Shown here piece after piece: positions 54,449-63,835 of a stretch of DNA of 64,000 nucleotides. The stretch is from Burkholderia sp. FERM BP-3421 (lineage in GTDB: Bacteria; Pseudomonadota; Gammaproteobacteria; Burkholderiales; Burkholderiaceae). The DNA lies in the NCBI RefSeq assembly GCF_028657905.1, contig NZ_CP117782.1, positions 2,914,001 to 2,978,000 on the forward strand. The letters are read 5' to 3'. A program made the translations under genes and the position numbers. Under the pieces are notes generated by a model that was not told the DNA's origin, searched no databases, and saw nothing but the letters and a program-made list of their open reading frames with translations. Positions within the stretch are counted from its first letter, which is position 1. The number at the start of each line of letters is the position of its first letter.

Positions 54449-56860
54449 TTACGCTGCCTTTGTCTGCACAGTTGCTTTTGTCTTTGCGGGTGCCGCCGCA
54501 CCGCGCGCTCCGCCCTCGGCGCCCGTTGCGTCGTCCGCCATCTGCAGGAACAGGATCGAGACCTGCGCGCCTTCCACGACCTCGCCCTGCATCCGGTTGC
54601 GCAGATCGATCCGCGCCCCGTGTTCGTCGACGATCTTCTTCACCGTCGCGAGACCGAGCCCCGTGCCCTTCGCCTTCGTCGTCACGTAGGGCTCGAACGC
54701 CCGGGTCAGGATGCGCGCGGGAAAACCCGGGCCGTTGTCGGAGACGGTCAGACGCACCGCGATGCGCGTCTTTCCGTCGGCGTCGGGATCGCCATATTCT
54801 ACTGTCTTGGTTTCGAGCCACACACGAGGCGGCTCGAGATCCGCCACCGCGTCCTGCGCGTTTTGCAGCAGGTTGTGAATCACCTGCCGCAATTGGGTCG
54901 CGTCGCCGCGAATCACCGGCAACGGTCCCTGCTCGACCACGATTGTGCTCTTGCCCTCGCCGACGCCATACAGCGTCAATACTTCGCTGACCAGATCGTT
55001 GAGCTGCAGGTTCGCGAGCACCACGGGCGGCGTGCGCGCGTATTCGCGGAAATCGTCGACCATGCGCTTCATCGCGGCCACCTGGTTGACGATCGTCGTC
55101 GCGCCGCGCTTGAGCACCTCGGCGTCGGGCGCCGCGAGCTTGTCCGCGAGCTTCATCTGCAGGCGCTCCGCCGACAGCTGGATCGGCGTGAGCGGATTCT
55201 TGATCTCGTGCGCGAGACGCCGCGCGACCTCGCCCCACGCGACCGAGCGCTGCGCGGAGATCACGTCGGAGATGTCGTCGAACACGACCACGTAGCCGGC
55301 CGTCTGCGGATCCTCGACCTGCCCGGCGAGCGTCGACACGAGGCGCGTGCCCCGCACCAGCAGCGTCAGCGGATCGCTCTCGCCCGGCACCTCCACCGCG
55401 AACTGCTGCTGCCAGTGGCCGCGATCCTCTGCGCCCGCCTGCCCCGCCGCCTCGCGATCCGCGAACGCCTTGCGCACCATCGAGCCGAACCCCGCGACCA
55501 CGCCGATCTGGTCGAGCGTCGTGCCGATCAGCGAATTGAACGGCTGCCGGAAGATCCGCTCCGCGCCGCGGTTCGCGGTGGTCAGGCGGAACTGCCGGTC
55601 GAGCACGAACACGCCCGCCGTCAGGTTCGCGAGAATGCTTTCGAGGTAGGTCTTCGAATGCTCGAGCGCGACCCGGTTCTTCTCGACCGCGAGCCGCGCC
55701 TCGGACAGCTGCCGCGTCATCGCGTTGAACGACTGGGTCAGGAAGCCCAGCTCGTCGCGCGTCTTGATCTCGCGCTTCGGCGTGTAATCACCCTCCGCCA
55801 CTTCCTTCGTGCCCTGCGCGAGCAGGAACAGCGGCCGCGCGAGCTGGTTGCCGAGCGCGAGCGCGATCATCATCGCGATGAAGGTGGCGAGGAACAGGGC
55901 GAGCGTCAGCGTGCCGATGTACATCTTGCGCAGGCCGCTGCGGCCGAGCGACTTCTCCTGGTATTCGCGGTACGCGCGCTGCACCGCGTCGGCGTTGCGC
56001 GCGAGCGTGGGCGACACCGGCTGGGTCAGCTGCAGGAAGCGCTCGACGGGCTGCAGCAGCGCGGTGCTCGCATCGGGGATCCGCTGCACCACGCGCAGCC
56101 GCAGCGCGCCCTTCGACCCCTGGGCGCGCGGATCGCCGTCCACCTCGCCCTCGATCGCCGCGTAGCCGCCGTGCTCGCGCGCCTGGCCCAGCATCATCGG
56201 CGTCGGCATGTCGTCCGGGATCAGCGCGGTGAAGTTGCCCGACGCCTGCGCGACGATGTGCAGGTCCGGCGCGGCGCCCGGGCCGTTGCGGCCGGGCTCG
56301 ACGATGGTCGCGTCCTGCACGCTGAACTGGTCGCGCAGGCGCAGCAGCGTGAGCGTGGTGCCGTTGGTGTGGGTGTCGGCGCTCGCGAGCTGGTCGGCCA
56401 TCAGGCGCGCCTTGGTCTGCAGGTCGGACAGCGAGGTGTCGAGCATCCCGCGGCCGAGGTTGAGGCCCGCCGTCAGCGCGGTCTCGACGTTCACGTCGAA
56501 CCACGATTCGATGCTGCGCGACACGAACTGGTACGACACGATGTAGATGATGCCGCCCGGCACCACGCCGACGAGCGTGAAGAAGATCGCGAGCTTCGCG
56601 AGCAGCCGGGTGCCGAACTTGCCCTTGCGCAGCCGCAGCAGGATCATCCCGACGAGCCCGAGCACGACCAGCAGGAACACCATCGCGACGATGATGTTGG
56701 CCGCGTACAGCCACGAGTAGTAGCGGTCGAAGAATTCGGTGTTCGCGCTCGCGGCCGCGAGCAGCACGAGCAGCAGCAGCGCGGTGACGGCGACCGTCGA
56801 CACGATCACGCGGATCAGGATGCTTTTCCCGCTGGTCGCGCGGCGCACTCTATTTAGCAC
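54449..56860 (-). CDS. ntrY: NtrY-type transmembrane sensor histidine kinase
   Basis: 803 residues. Two N-terminal helices near residues 15-75 (SILIRVIVSTVAVTALLLLV; LYAANIIVAMVFLLVVLGLV), another near 95-115, a long periplasmic region, then a helix near 320 and HAMP (RPLFLLAQGTKEVAEGDYTP). PAS domain around 400-500, H-box His551 (LAHEIKNPLTPIQLSAERLQ), and ATP-binding NLLQNAQDAV, DNGPGFP, GTGLGLATVKKI. Phosphorylates NtrX; responds to nitrogen/redox or envelope cues in relatives. Directly abuts ntrX, and overlaps the DUF4390 gene by 11 nt. Confidence 0.93.
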   Translation of the reverse strand: MLNRVRRATSGKSILIRVIVSTVAVTALLLLVLLAAASANTEFFDRYYSWLYAANIIVAMVFLLVVLGLVGMILLRLRKGKFGTRLLAKLAIFFTLVGVVPGGIIYIVSYQFVSRSIESWFDVNVETALTAGLNLGRGMLDTSLSDLQTKARLMADQLASADTHTNGTTLTLLRLRDQFSVQDATIVEPGRNGPGAAPDLHIVAQASGNFTALIPDDMPTPMMLGQAREHGGYAAIEGEVDGDPRAQGSKGALRLRVVQRIPDASTALLQPVERFLQLTQPVSPTLARNADAVQRAYREYQEKSLGRSGLRKMYIGTLTLALFLATFIAMMIALALGNQLARPLFLLAQGTKEVAEGDYTPKREIKTRDELGFLTQSFNAMTRQLSEARLAVEKNRVALEHSKTYLESILANLTAGVFVLDRQFRLTTANRGAERIFRQPFNSLIGTTLDQIGVVAGFGSMVRKAFADREAAGQAGAEDRGHWQQQFAVEVPGESDPLTLLVRGTRLVSTLAGQVEDPQTAGYVVVFDDISDVISAQRSVAWGEVARRLAHEIKNPLTPIQLSAERLQMKLADKLAAPDAEVLKRGATTIVNQVAAMKRMVDDFREYARTPPVVLANLQLNDLVSEVLTLYGVGEGKSTIVVEQGPLPVIRGDATQLRQVIHNLLQNAQDAVADLEPPRVWLETKTVEYGDPDADGKTRIAVRLTVSDNGPGFPARILTRAFEPYVTTKAKGTGLGLATVKKIVDEHGARIDLRNRMQGEVVEGAQVSILFLQMADDATGAEGGARGAAAPAKTKATVQTKAA

Positions 56861-57434
56861 GATCGGCCACCGTGAAGGTAAAGCGCTTCCAGTCGGAAAC
56901 GAGGCTCCAGTCGCGGTTGTTCACCGCGTCGACCTGGAACGGCTTGGGCATCAGCGCGGTATCGAGCTGCATGCGCACCGATGCCGTGTAGGTTTCGCCG
57001 GCGCGCACCTGGCTCTTGTCGATCACGTGCCATGAGGTCACGTGCTTGATCACCGCGAGCGCCTCCTTCAGGGACGGGAAGCCCAGTTGCAGGCCGCCCG
57101 TCGACACCCGGTACTCGCGCGTGAGCGGCTGGAACGACAGGCGGATCGTCTGCGACACCGACACCGGCTGCTCGTCGAACCAGTACCAGCGCGCGCGGCT
57201 GAGCTCGAAGTCGGTCGTGAAATAAAGCGGGATGCCCTTGTTGACCGCATCCTCGAGATTGGCGTTCAGCTCGAAGTCGAAACGGGCGTCAAGGCTCCAG
57301 CCGCTGCCGTCCGACTGCAGCGAGGCGCGTTGCACGGCGACCGGCTCGGCCCGCGCGACGACGGCCAGACACAAGGCCAGCGCCATCACGAGCGCGGCCG
57401 CGAGCCGGAATGGAAGAAGATGTTTGATCGTCAC
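56850..57434 (-). CDS. DUF4390 domain protein, exported
   Basis: 194 residues. Signal peptide (ALVMALALCLAVVARAEP). The body has SLDARFDFELNANLEDAVNKGIPLYFTTDFELSRARWYWFDE, the family signature, and YRVSTGGLQLGFPSLKEALAVI. Conserved between rsmB and ntrY in betaproteobacteria; function unknown. It starts 4 nt before the rsmB stop and overlaps ntrY. Confidence 0.9.
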   Translation of the reverse strand: MTIKHLLPFRLAAALVMALALCLAVVARAEPVAVQRASLQSDGSGWSLDARFDFELNANLEDAVNKGIPLYFTTDFELSRARWYWFDEQPVSVSQTIRLSFQPLTREYRVSTGGLQLGFPSLKEALAVIKHVTSWHVIDKSQVRAGETYTASVRMQLDTALMPKPFQVDAVNNRDWSLVSDWKRFTFTVADRAK

Positions 57435-58843
57435 CGTTTCTGGAAACGCGCGTAGAAAAATCCGTCGTGATCGGTGTGCTGGCTGGTGTCGTGCGCGGCG
57501 TGCGACCCGCCTGGAGCGGCCCGCGGCAACAGCTGCCCGGGCGCGTCCAATCGTACCGCATCTTGATAGGCCTCTTCAAACCAGCGCGCCTGCATCTCGC
57601 CTTCTTCGGGAAAGATCGAGCATGTAACGTAGAGCAATTCGCCGCCCGGCTTCACGAGCGGCCACAGCGCCGCGAGGATCCGGCGCTGCTCGGCGACGAG
57701 CGCCGCGAGGTCGGCCGGCCGACGCAGCCAGCGGATGTCCGGATGGCGGCGCACGATGCCCGAGGCCGAGCACGGCACGTCGGCGAGGATCCGGTCGAAC
57801 GGACGACCGTCGTGCCACGCAGACGGAGCGCCGGCGTCGCCGACCCGCACCTCGGCCGCGAGCGACAGCCGCGCGAGGTTCTCGCCGATGCGCGCCGCGC
57901 GCGCCGCGTCGCTCTCGAGCGCGACCACCTCGACGTCCGCCAGTTCGAGGAGATGCCCCGTCTTGCCGCCCGGCGCCGCGCAGGCGTCGAGCACGCGCAT
58001 GCCGTCGCGCGCGCCGAGCCATTCCGCCGCGAGCTGCGCGCCGGCGTCCTGCACCGAGACCTCGCCCGCCGCGAAGCCCGGAATCCGCTCGACCGGCAAC
58101 GGCGCCGCGAGCCGCACCGCATGCCGCCCCGCCCGCGTCGCCTCGATCCCGTGCGCGCGCAAGGTGTCGAGATACGCCTCGACCGCGCCGCGCCGCGCGT
58201 TCACGCGCAGCGTCAGCGGGCCGGGCACGTCGCCCGCGGCGAGGATCTGCCGCCATGCATCGGGCCACGCGCGCTCGACCGCGTCGATCCACCAGGCCGG
58301 GTAGTTCCAGCGCGCGGCGCGATTGCCGTCCAGCGCCTCGCGCCACGCATCGCGCTCGCGCAGGAAACGGCGCAGCACCGCGTTCACGAGCCCTTTCGCA
58401 AACGCATATTCACGACGCGCGCCCACCGCGGACACGGCCTGGTCGACCACCGTGAACGACGAATAGGCTGCCTGCTCACCGTCGTCGAGCAGCAGCGCGA
58501 GCGCGCAGCCGAGCAGCGCGCGCACCTGATCCGGCGGCGCCTTGCCGACCAGCTGGCCGATCAGCCAGTCGGTCGCGCCGAGGCGGCGCATCGCGCGATA
58601 GGCGAGATCCTGGATCGCGCCGCGCGCGACCGGCTGCGCCTCGGCGGACAGGGTCGCCTGCACGGCGGACAGCGCGGCCGGCAGCGCCGAACCACGGCGC
58701 ACGGCGGCGACCGCCTGCGCGGCGCCGTCGAGCGCGAAGCCGAGCGAATCGGGCGCCAGGTGCAGCGGCGGCAGGAAACCGGTGCGCGAGCGGACCGGCG
58801 CGGACGACGAACGGGAATGGGAGGAGCGGCGAGTCTGGGTCAT
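57431..58843 (-). CDS. rsmB: 16S rRNA (cytosine-967-C5)-methyltransferase RsmB
   Basis: 470 residues. N-terminal NusB-like RNA-binding domain (ARGAIQDLAYRAMRRLGATD), C-terminal SAM domain with VLDACAAPGGKTGHLLELAD, DRILADVPCSASGIVRRHPD (catalytic Cys) and LLYVTCSIFPEEGEMQ (second Cys). A basic/Ser-rich ~25-residue leader (TRRSSHSRSSS) is an extension. Overlaps the DUF4390 start by 4 nt. Confidence 0.95.
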   Translation of the reverse strand: MTQTRRSSHSRSSSAPVRSRTGFLPPLHLAPDSLGFALDGAAQAVAAVRRGSALPAALSAVQATLSAEAQPVARGAIQDLAYRAMRRLGATDWLIGQLVGKAPPDQVRALLGCALALLLDDGEQAAYSSFTVVDQAVSAVGARREYAFAKGLVNAVLRRFLRERDAWREALDGNRAARWNYPAWWIDAVERAWPDAWRQILAAGDVPGPLTLRVNARRGAVEAYLDTLRAHGIEATRAGRHAVRLAAPLPVERIPGFAAGEVSVQDAGAQLAAEWLGARDGMRVLDACAAPGGKTGHLLELADVEVVALESDAARAARIGENLARLSLAAEVRVGDAGAPSAWHDGRPFDRILADVPCSASGIVRRHPDIRWLRRPADLAALVAEQRRILAALWPLVKPGGELLYVTCSIFPEEGEMQARWFEEAYQDAVRLDAPGQLLPRAAPGGSHAAHDTSQHTDHDGFFYARFQKR

Positions 58844-58936
58844 CGAACGAGTAGCGACGGCGGGCGGACCCGCGCAGCCTGAAACTCGACATTCTAGCGC
58901 GCCGCGCGCGCGATCCTTCGGGAGACCGAATGCAAT

Positions 58937-58967
58937 GCGCCCCGCGGGCGCGAGGCCGGCGGGGCGC
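58937..58967. terminator. Possible htpX terminator
   Basis: 9-bp perfect inverted repeat GCGCCCCGC / GCGGGGCGC with a 13-nt loop. No T-run, so weak support. Confidence 0.3.
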
Positions 58968-58992
58968 GTGGGAATGCGGCGGGCGCGGCGGA

Positions 58993-59850
58993 TCAGTCGA
59001 AGCGGCCCGTGCGCGCCATCTCCATCAGGCGCGCGATGCGCTCCTCGGTCGCGGGGTGGGTCGAGAACAGGTTCTGCAGCCCCCCGCCCGACAGCGGGTT
59101 CATGATCATCATCTGCGCGGTGGCCGGATGCGCCTCGGCAGCCGGGAACGGGATCCCTGCCGCGTAGCGATGGATCTTGTCGAGCGCCGACGCAAGCGCC
59201 TGCGGATCACCCGAGATCTGCGCGCCGCCGCGGTCCGCCTCGAACTCGCGCGCGCGCGAGATCGCCATCTGGATCAGCGCGCCCGCGATCGGCGCGAGCA
59301 GCGCGACCGCGATGCCCGCGATCGGGTTGGTCGGACGGCCGTTCTCGTCGCGCCCGCCAAAGAACATCGCGAAATTCGCGAGCGCCGAGATCGCGCCCGC
59401 CATCGTCGCGGAGATCGTCGAGATCAGGATGTCGCGGTGCTTCACGTGCGCCAGCTCGTGCGCCATCACGCCGCGCATCTCGCGCTCCGACAGCACGCGC
59501 AGGATGCCCGTCGTGGCCGCCACGGCCGCGTGCTCCGGATTGCGGCCGGTCGCGAACGCGTTCGGCGCGTCTTCGTTGATCAGGTACACGCGCGGCATCG
59601 GCAGGTTCGCGCGGGTCGCGAGCTCGCGCACCATCCGGTAGAACTGCGGCGCGGCGGCCTCGTCGACTTCCTGCGCGTTGTACATGCGCAGCACCATCTT
59701 GTCGGAGAACCAGTACGAGAAGAAATTCATGCCGAGCGCGATCAGCAACGCGATCGTCATGCCACGCGAACCGCCGATCATGCCGCCGATCGCGATGAAC
59801 AGGGCCGTGATCGCGGCCATCAGCATCGCCGTTTTGACCCAATTGAACAT
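58993..59850 (-). CDS. htpX: Protease HtpX
   Basis: 285 residues. Membrane M48 peptidase: two N-terminal helices (AMLMAAITALFIAIGGMIGG; MTIALLIALGMNFFSYWFS), zinc site H131-E132-H135 (GVMAHELAHVKHRD), two further helices around ATMAGAISALANFAMFF and PIAGIAVALLAPIAGALIQ, third ligand Glu in AREFEADRGGAQISGD. Degrades misfolded membrane proteins alongside FtsH. Confidence 0.97.
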   Translation of the reverse strand: MFNWVKTAMLMAAITALFIAIGGMIGGSRGMTIALLIALGMNFFSYWFSDKMVLRMYNAQEVDEAAAPQFYRMVRELATRANLPMPRVYLINEDAPNAFATGRNPEHAAVAATTGILRVLSEREMRGVMAHELAHVKHRDILISTISATMAGAISALANFAMFFGGRDENGRPTNPIAGIAVALLAPIAGALIQMAISRAREFEADRGGAQISGDPQALASALDKIHRYAAGIPFPAAEAHPATAQMMIMNPLSGGGLQNLFSTHPATEERIARLMEMARTGRFD

Positions 59851-59965
59851 AATCCACTCCTTGCCCGGATTGCGGGAACGGGACCGCGCGCACTATCGGC
59901 GGCGACCTTTGATTGTAAGCGATTTGTTAGATAGGGGCGCGTCGAGAAAATTCAATCTCACCGTA

Positions 59966-60607
59966 TCACCGCTGCATGGCCGCGAGCTTGAGCCCGAGTC
60001 CGACGAAGGCGCCGCCGACGCCACGGTCCAGCCATTTCTTCACGCCCGGCTGGCCGGAGAAACGCGCCGTGACCGTCCCCGCGACCCACGCGACGATGCA
60101 GCACCAGATCGTGCTCATCGTCGCGAACACCGCGCCGAGCGTGAGGAACGCGAGCGTCTTGCTGGGGCTGTCGGCCGCCACGAATTGGGGGAAGAACGAC
60201 ACGAAGAACAGCACGACCTTCGGATTCAGCACGTTGGTGAGAAAACCCTGCACGAACAACTGCCGCAGGGATTTGTCGGCGCCGCGCGCCGTCGCGTCGG
60301 CCGGTGCGGCCGCCGGGTCCGGTTTCGTCAAGATGAGCCGCACGCCGAGGTAGATCAGGTAGAGCGCGCCGACGATCTTGATCACCGTGAACGCCGTGGC
60401 CGACGCGGCGAGCAGCGCGGTCAGCCCGAATGCGCTCGCGATCACATGCACGCAGCACCCGGCCGAGATCCCCAGCCCGGACATGAGCCCCGCGCGCCGC
60501 CCCTGGGCCACGCTGCGCCCGACGATGTAGGCCGTGTCCGGCCCGGGCGTGATGTTCAGCAGGAACACGGCCGCGACGAAGAACTCGAGATGGGTGATGC
60601 CGAACAT
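59966..60607 (-). CDS. LysE/RhtB-family amino-acid exporter
   Basis: 213 residues, six helices. MFGITHLEFFVAAVFLLNITPGPDTAYIVGRSVAQGRRAG is the classic N-terminal signature; FVQGFLTNVLNPKVVLFFVSFFPQFV matches the LysE conserved motif. Exports amino acids or related compounds. Starts at ATG 60607; the open frame continues upstream through a Pro/Asp/Gly repeat region that is not part of the family and is ignored. Confidence 0.92.
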   Translation of the reverse strand: MFGITHLEFFVAAVFLLNITPGPDTAYIVGRSVAQGRRAGLMSGLGISAGCCVHVIASAFGLTALLAASATAFTVIKIVGALYLIYLGVRLILTKPDPAAAPADATARGADKSLRQLFVQGFLTNVLNPKVVLFFVSFFPQFVAADSPSKTLAFLTLGAVFATMSTIWCCIVAWVAGTVTARFSGQPGVKKWLDRGVGGAFVGLGLKLAAMQR

Positions 60608-60886
60608 GGGAAGCCTCAGGGAAACGCGATATCGGAATAGGCGAATTTTACGCGCGCCGTGACGGCGCAGCGCATCCGGGATCGATGGGGGTGAGTTGCC
60701 GGACGGCGATCCGTCGGGCGGCGATCCGTCGGGCGGCGATCCGTCGGGCGGCCCTATCGGGCGGTCCTCTATCGGGCGGCGATCCATTGGGCGGCAATCC
60801 GCCACGCCCCCATTCACTGAACGATATCCGTCAAGCGGCAACTCGCCGTCGCGCCACGGATCGCGCCGACCCAACGCGCGCCGCGC
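60608..60886. other. Intergenic region fmt-LysE
   Basis: 279-bp gap, largely occupied by the 15-bp repeats; the proximal part must serve the LysE gene. No clear promoter recognised. Confidence 0.35.
60705..60749. repeat. 15-bp tandem repeat between LysE gene and fmt
   Basis: Three perfect tandem copies of GGCGATCCGTCGGGC followed by degenerate copies up to about 60800. Each copy is itself partly palindromic. Sits in an intergenic gap of about 279 bp with nothing else visible. Confidence 0.85.
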
Positions 60887-61882
60887 TCAGCCCGCGGCCT
60901 GCTCCGACTCCGGCAAAGCGAAACGCTGGCCGGCCTCGAGCGGCGCGCCCGCGAGGAATTCGCGGACCGGCAGCCGCTTGCCGCCCGGCTTCTGCAGCTG
61001 GGTCACGCGCAATGCGCCCGCACCGCACGCCACCACGACGCCATCCGGCCCGGCCTCGACGATCGTGCCGGGCTCAGCCGCGCCGCGCGCGGGCGCCGCC
61101 TCGGCCGCCCACAGCTTGAGCGTCGCGCCGTCGAGCGTGCCGGCCCCGCCGGGGAACGGATCGAATGCGCGCACCCGGCGCGCCAGCACCTCAGCCGGCT
61201 CGCGCCAGTCGAGCGCCGCCTCGTGCTTCGCAATCTTCTCCGCATAGGTCACCCCAGCGGCCGGCTGCGGCGTCGACGCCAGCGCGCCGCTGCGCTCGAG
61301 TTCGACCAGCGCCTCGACGATGAGGCGCGCACCCTGCGCGGCCAGCTTGTCGTGCAGCGTCGCCGTGGTGTCGTCCACGGCGATCGGCGTGCGCGCCTCG
61401 CTCAGCATCGCGCCGGTGTCGAGCCCCGCGTCCATCTGCATCAGCGTCACGCCGGTTTCCGCGTCGCCCGCCTCGAGCGCCCGGTGGATCGGCGCCGCGC
61501 CGCGCCAGCGCGGCAGCAGCGAGGCGTGGATGTTGATGCAGCCATGACGCGGCAGATCGAGCACCTCCTGCGGCAACAGCAGGCCGTAGGCGGCGACGAC
61601 CATCACGTCATGCGGCGTCGCGCGCAGCATATCGAGCGCGGCGGCGGCCTCGGCCGGATACTTGCCGGTGCGGCGCAGCGACGGCGGCTGGGCGACCGGC
61701 AGCCCGTGCTCGAGCGCGTAGCGCTTGACCGCGCTGGCCTGCAGCTTCATCCCTCGGCCGGCCGGCCGGTCGGGCTGGGTCAGCACGAGCGGAACCGCAA
61801 AGCCGGCCTCGTGGATCGCGGCCAGCGCCGCCGCGGCGAATTCCGGCGTGCCGGCGAAAATGACGCGCAACGAATGTGTCAT
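60887..61882 (-). CDS. fmt: Methionyl-tRNA formyltransferase
   Basis: 331 residues. LRVIFAGTPEFAAAALAAI at the N terminus; catalytic region GCINIHASLLPRWRGAAPIHRAL (Asn and His) and TGVTLMQMDAGLDTGAML with the active Asp. Adds a formyl group to initiator Met-tRNA. C-terminal OB-fold domain starts near residue 215. 28 bp downstream of def. Confidence 0.97.
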   Translation of the reverse strand: MTHSLRVIFAGTPEFAAAALAAIHEAGFAVPLVLTQPDRPAGRGMKLQASAVKRYALEHGLPVAQPPSLRRTGKYPAEAAAALDMLRATPHDVMVVAAYGLLLPQEVLDLPRHGCINIHASLLPRWRGAAPIHRALEAGDAETGVTLMQMDAGLDTGAMLSEARTPIAVDDTTATLHDKLAAQGARLIVEALVELERSGALASTPQPAAGVTYAEKIAKHEAALDWREPAEVLARRVRAFDPFPGGAGTLDGATLKLWAAEAAPARGAAEPGTIVEAGPDGVVVACGAGALRVTQLQKPGGKRLPVREFLAGAPLEAGQRFALPESEQAAG

Positions 61883-61910
61883 GGAGCAATCGATCAGGAA
61901 CGGCCGCGCG

Positions 61911-62414
61911 TCACATCGCGCGTTCGAGCTTCTTCATCTTGGTCTTGATGCGGTTCTGCTTGAGCGGCGACAGGTATTCCACGAACACGCGCCCCAGCAG
62001 GTGATCCATTTCGTGCTGGATGCACACGGCCAGCAGGCCCTCGCAGTCCAGCTCGAAGGTCTCGCCGTGCTCGTCGAGCGCGCGCACCCGCACCTGCTCG
62101 GCGCGCTCGACCTCGTCGTAGACACCCGGCACCGACAGACAGCCTTCCTCGTAGATCTGGCGGCCGTCGCTCGACCAGACCAGCTCCGGATTGATGAAGG
62201 CGCGCAGTTCGCTCTTGTCCTCGGACACGTCGATCACGACCACGCGCTCATGCACGTCGATCTGCGTCGCGGCGAGCCCGATGCCGGGCGCCGCGTACAT
62301 GGTCTCGGCCATGTCGGCGACGAGCTTGCGGATCCGGTCGTCGACTTTCTCGACCGGCTTGGCGACCTTGTGCAGCCGCTTGTCGGGGTAATGGAGGATG
62401 TTCAGCAAAGCCAT
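61911..62414 (-). CDS. def: Peptide deformylase
   Basis: 167 residues. Motifs 1-3: GIGLAATQ, EGCLSVPG, and QHEMDHLLG, which hold the metal ligands Cys, His, His. Removes the N-formyl group from nascent proteins. Starts MALLNILHYPDKRLHKVAKPV; divergent from dprA. Co-transcribed with fmt. Confidence 0.97.
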   Translation of the reverse strand: MALLNILHYPDKRLHKVAKPVEKVDDRIRKLVADMAETMYAAPGIGLAATQIDVHERVVVIDVSEDKSELRAFINPELVWSSDGRQIYEEGCLSVPGVYDEVERAEQVRVRALDEHGETFELDCEGLLAVCIQHEMDHLLGRVFVEYLSPLKQNRIKTKMKKLERAM

Positions 62415-62637
62415 GGTGTCAGGTTCGATGGAAACGGGTGAAACGCCCTCGTCGGCCATCCGGCCGACTGGCGCGGACCGCGCGCGGTCGCGAAGATGGG
62501 CACGGAAAGCGCGGCCTGTGCCGCGCCGGGCAATCCGCCACGGGCAGTCGCGCGTGGCACGTCGTTTTATTTCGGATGATGAAAATTTTACCACGGCATC
62601 GTCAGGCCCGCTGGACGTGCGTCTGGAGGAGTTCGTC
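62415..62637. promoter_or_regulatory. def/dprA divergent region
   Basis: 223 bp. A short A+T-rich island (62575-62592, with TAAAAT on the minus strand at 62585-62590) is the likeliest place for promoters. No -35 found with confidence. Confidence 0.4.
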
Positions 62638-63798
62638 TTGTCGCCGCCGCCGCTGAGCACCGCCTCGCTCGCCGGCTGGCTGCGGCTCGCGGCGGCGCCC
62701 GGCCTGCCCGCAGCGGCCTGGCGCCGCCTGCTGGACGCCTTCGCGACGCCGGACGCGCTGTTCGCCTCGACCCACGCGGCGCTCGTCCCGCTCGTCGGCG
62801 ACGCGGCCGCGCGCGCCGCGCTCGCGCCGCCCCCCGCCGACCTCGCGCGGCAGGTCGCGCGCACCCTCGACTGGCTGGCGCAGCCGGGCCACGCGCTCGT
62901 CACCTGGGGCAACCCGGCCTACCCGCCGCGGCTCGCCACGCTCTACGATCCGCCGCCGCTGCTATATGTAAGAGGCCGCGTCGCACTGCTGGCCGCGCGC
63001 GGCATCGCGATCGTCGGCAGTCGCGCCGCCACCCCGCAAGGGCTGATCGACGCCGAGCGCTTCGCCCGCGCGCTGTCGAACGCGGGCCTCGCGGTCGTGT
63101 CCGGCCTCGCGCGCGGCATCGACGGCGCCGCCCACCAGGGCGGCCTCGCCGGCGCGGGCGGCACGCTCGCAGTGGTCGGCACCGGCGCCGATCTCGTCTA
63201 CCCGGCCCGGCACCACGCGCTCGCGCGCGAGATCGCCGTGCGCGGCGCACTCGTCTCCGAATGGCCGCTGGGCACGCCGGCGCGCGCCGCGCACTTCCCG
63301 CAGCGCAACCGGCTGATCGCCGCGCTCGCAGACGGCGTGCTGGTGGTCGAGGCCGCGCCGCGCTCGGGTTCGCTGATCACCGCGCGCCTCGCGAACGAAC
63401 TGGGCCGGGACGTGTTCGCCGTGCCCGGCTCGATCCACGCGCCGCAGTCGCGCGGCTGCCATGCGCTGCTGCGCGACGGCGCGAAGCTCGTCGAAACCGT
63501 CGACGACATTCTCGAGGAATTCGGCCTGCCGGCCGCGCGGGAGCCCGGCCCCGCAGCCGCCGCACCCGCGGGCGAGGCAGGCGCCGTGCTCGCCGCGCTC
63601 GGCCACGCCCCGCTGCCGCCCGACCTGCTGGCCGCGCGCTGCGGCGTCGCGCCGGACCGGCTGCCGCGCCTCCTGCTCGAACTGGAGTTATCGGGCCAGA
63701 TCGCACGATTGCCCGGCGGCCGGCTGGTCCGCGTCGTCGCGGCGCCGGACACCGCGCAAACCGGCGGCGGGCCCGGCGTGCTAAATTTTCGCGAATAG
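62638..63798 (+). CDS. dprA: DNA-processing protein DprA
   Basis: 386 residues. Loads RecA on incoming single-stranded DNA in transformation. SAM-like N-terminal part (SLAGWLRLAAAPGLPAAAW), Rossmann core with IAIVGSRAATPQGLIDAERFARAL, GLARGIDGAAHQGGL, GTGADLVYPARH, and FPQRNRLIAALADGVLVVEAA. C-terminal winged-helix-like DML1 domain from about 320. Start: TTG at 62638 preceded by a perfect GGAGGA 7 nt upstream; the frame is open 80 more codons upstream but without a better site. Confidence 0.93.
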   Translation: MSPPPLSTASLAGWLRLAAAPGLPAAAWRRLLDAFATPDALFASTHAALVPLVGDAAARAALAPPPADLARQVARTLDWLAQPGHALVTWGNPAYPPRLATLYDPPPLLYVRGRVALLAARGIAIVGSRAATPQGLIDAERFARALSNAGLAVVSGLARGIDGAAHQGGLAGAGGTLAVVGTGADLVYPARHHALAREIAVRGALVSEWPLGTPARAAHFPQRNRLIAALADGVLVVEAAPRSGSLITARLANELGRDVFAVPGSIHAPQSRGCHALLRDGAKLVETVDDILEEFGLPAAREPGPAAAAPAGEAGAVLAALGHAPLPPDLLAARCGVAPDRLPRLLLELELSGQIARLPGGRLVRVVAAPDTAQTGGGPGVLNFRE

Positions 63799-63835
63799 GC
63801 GCTTCCGCCTTCCATTCATCATGCAAGGAACCGCA

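Noticed and set aside
53831..56857. Plus-strand frame of about 1000 codons opposite ntrX and ntrY
   Set aside because: Shadow of the two-component genes; no domain and Arg/His-rich throughout.
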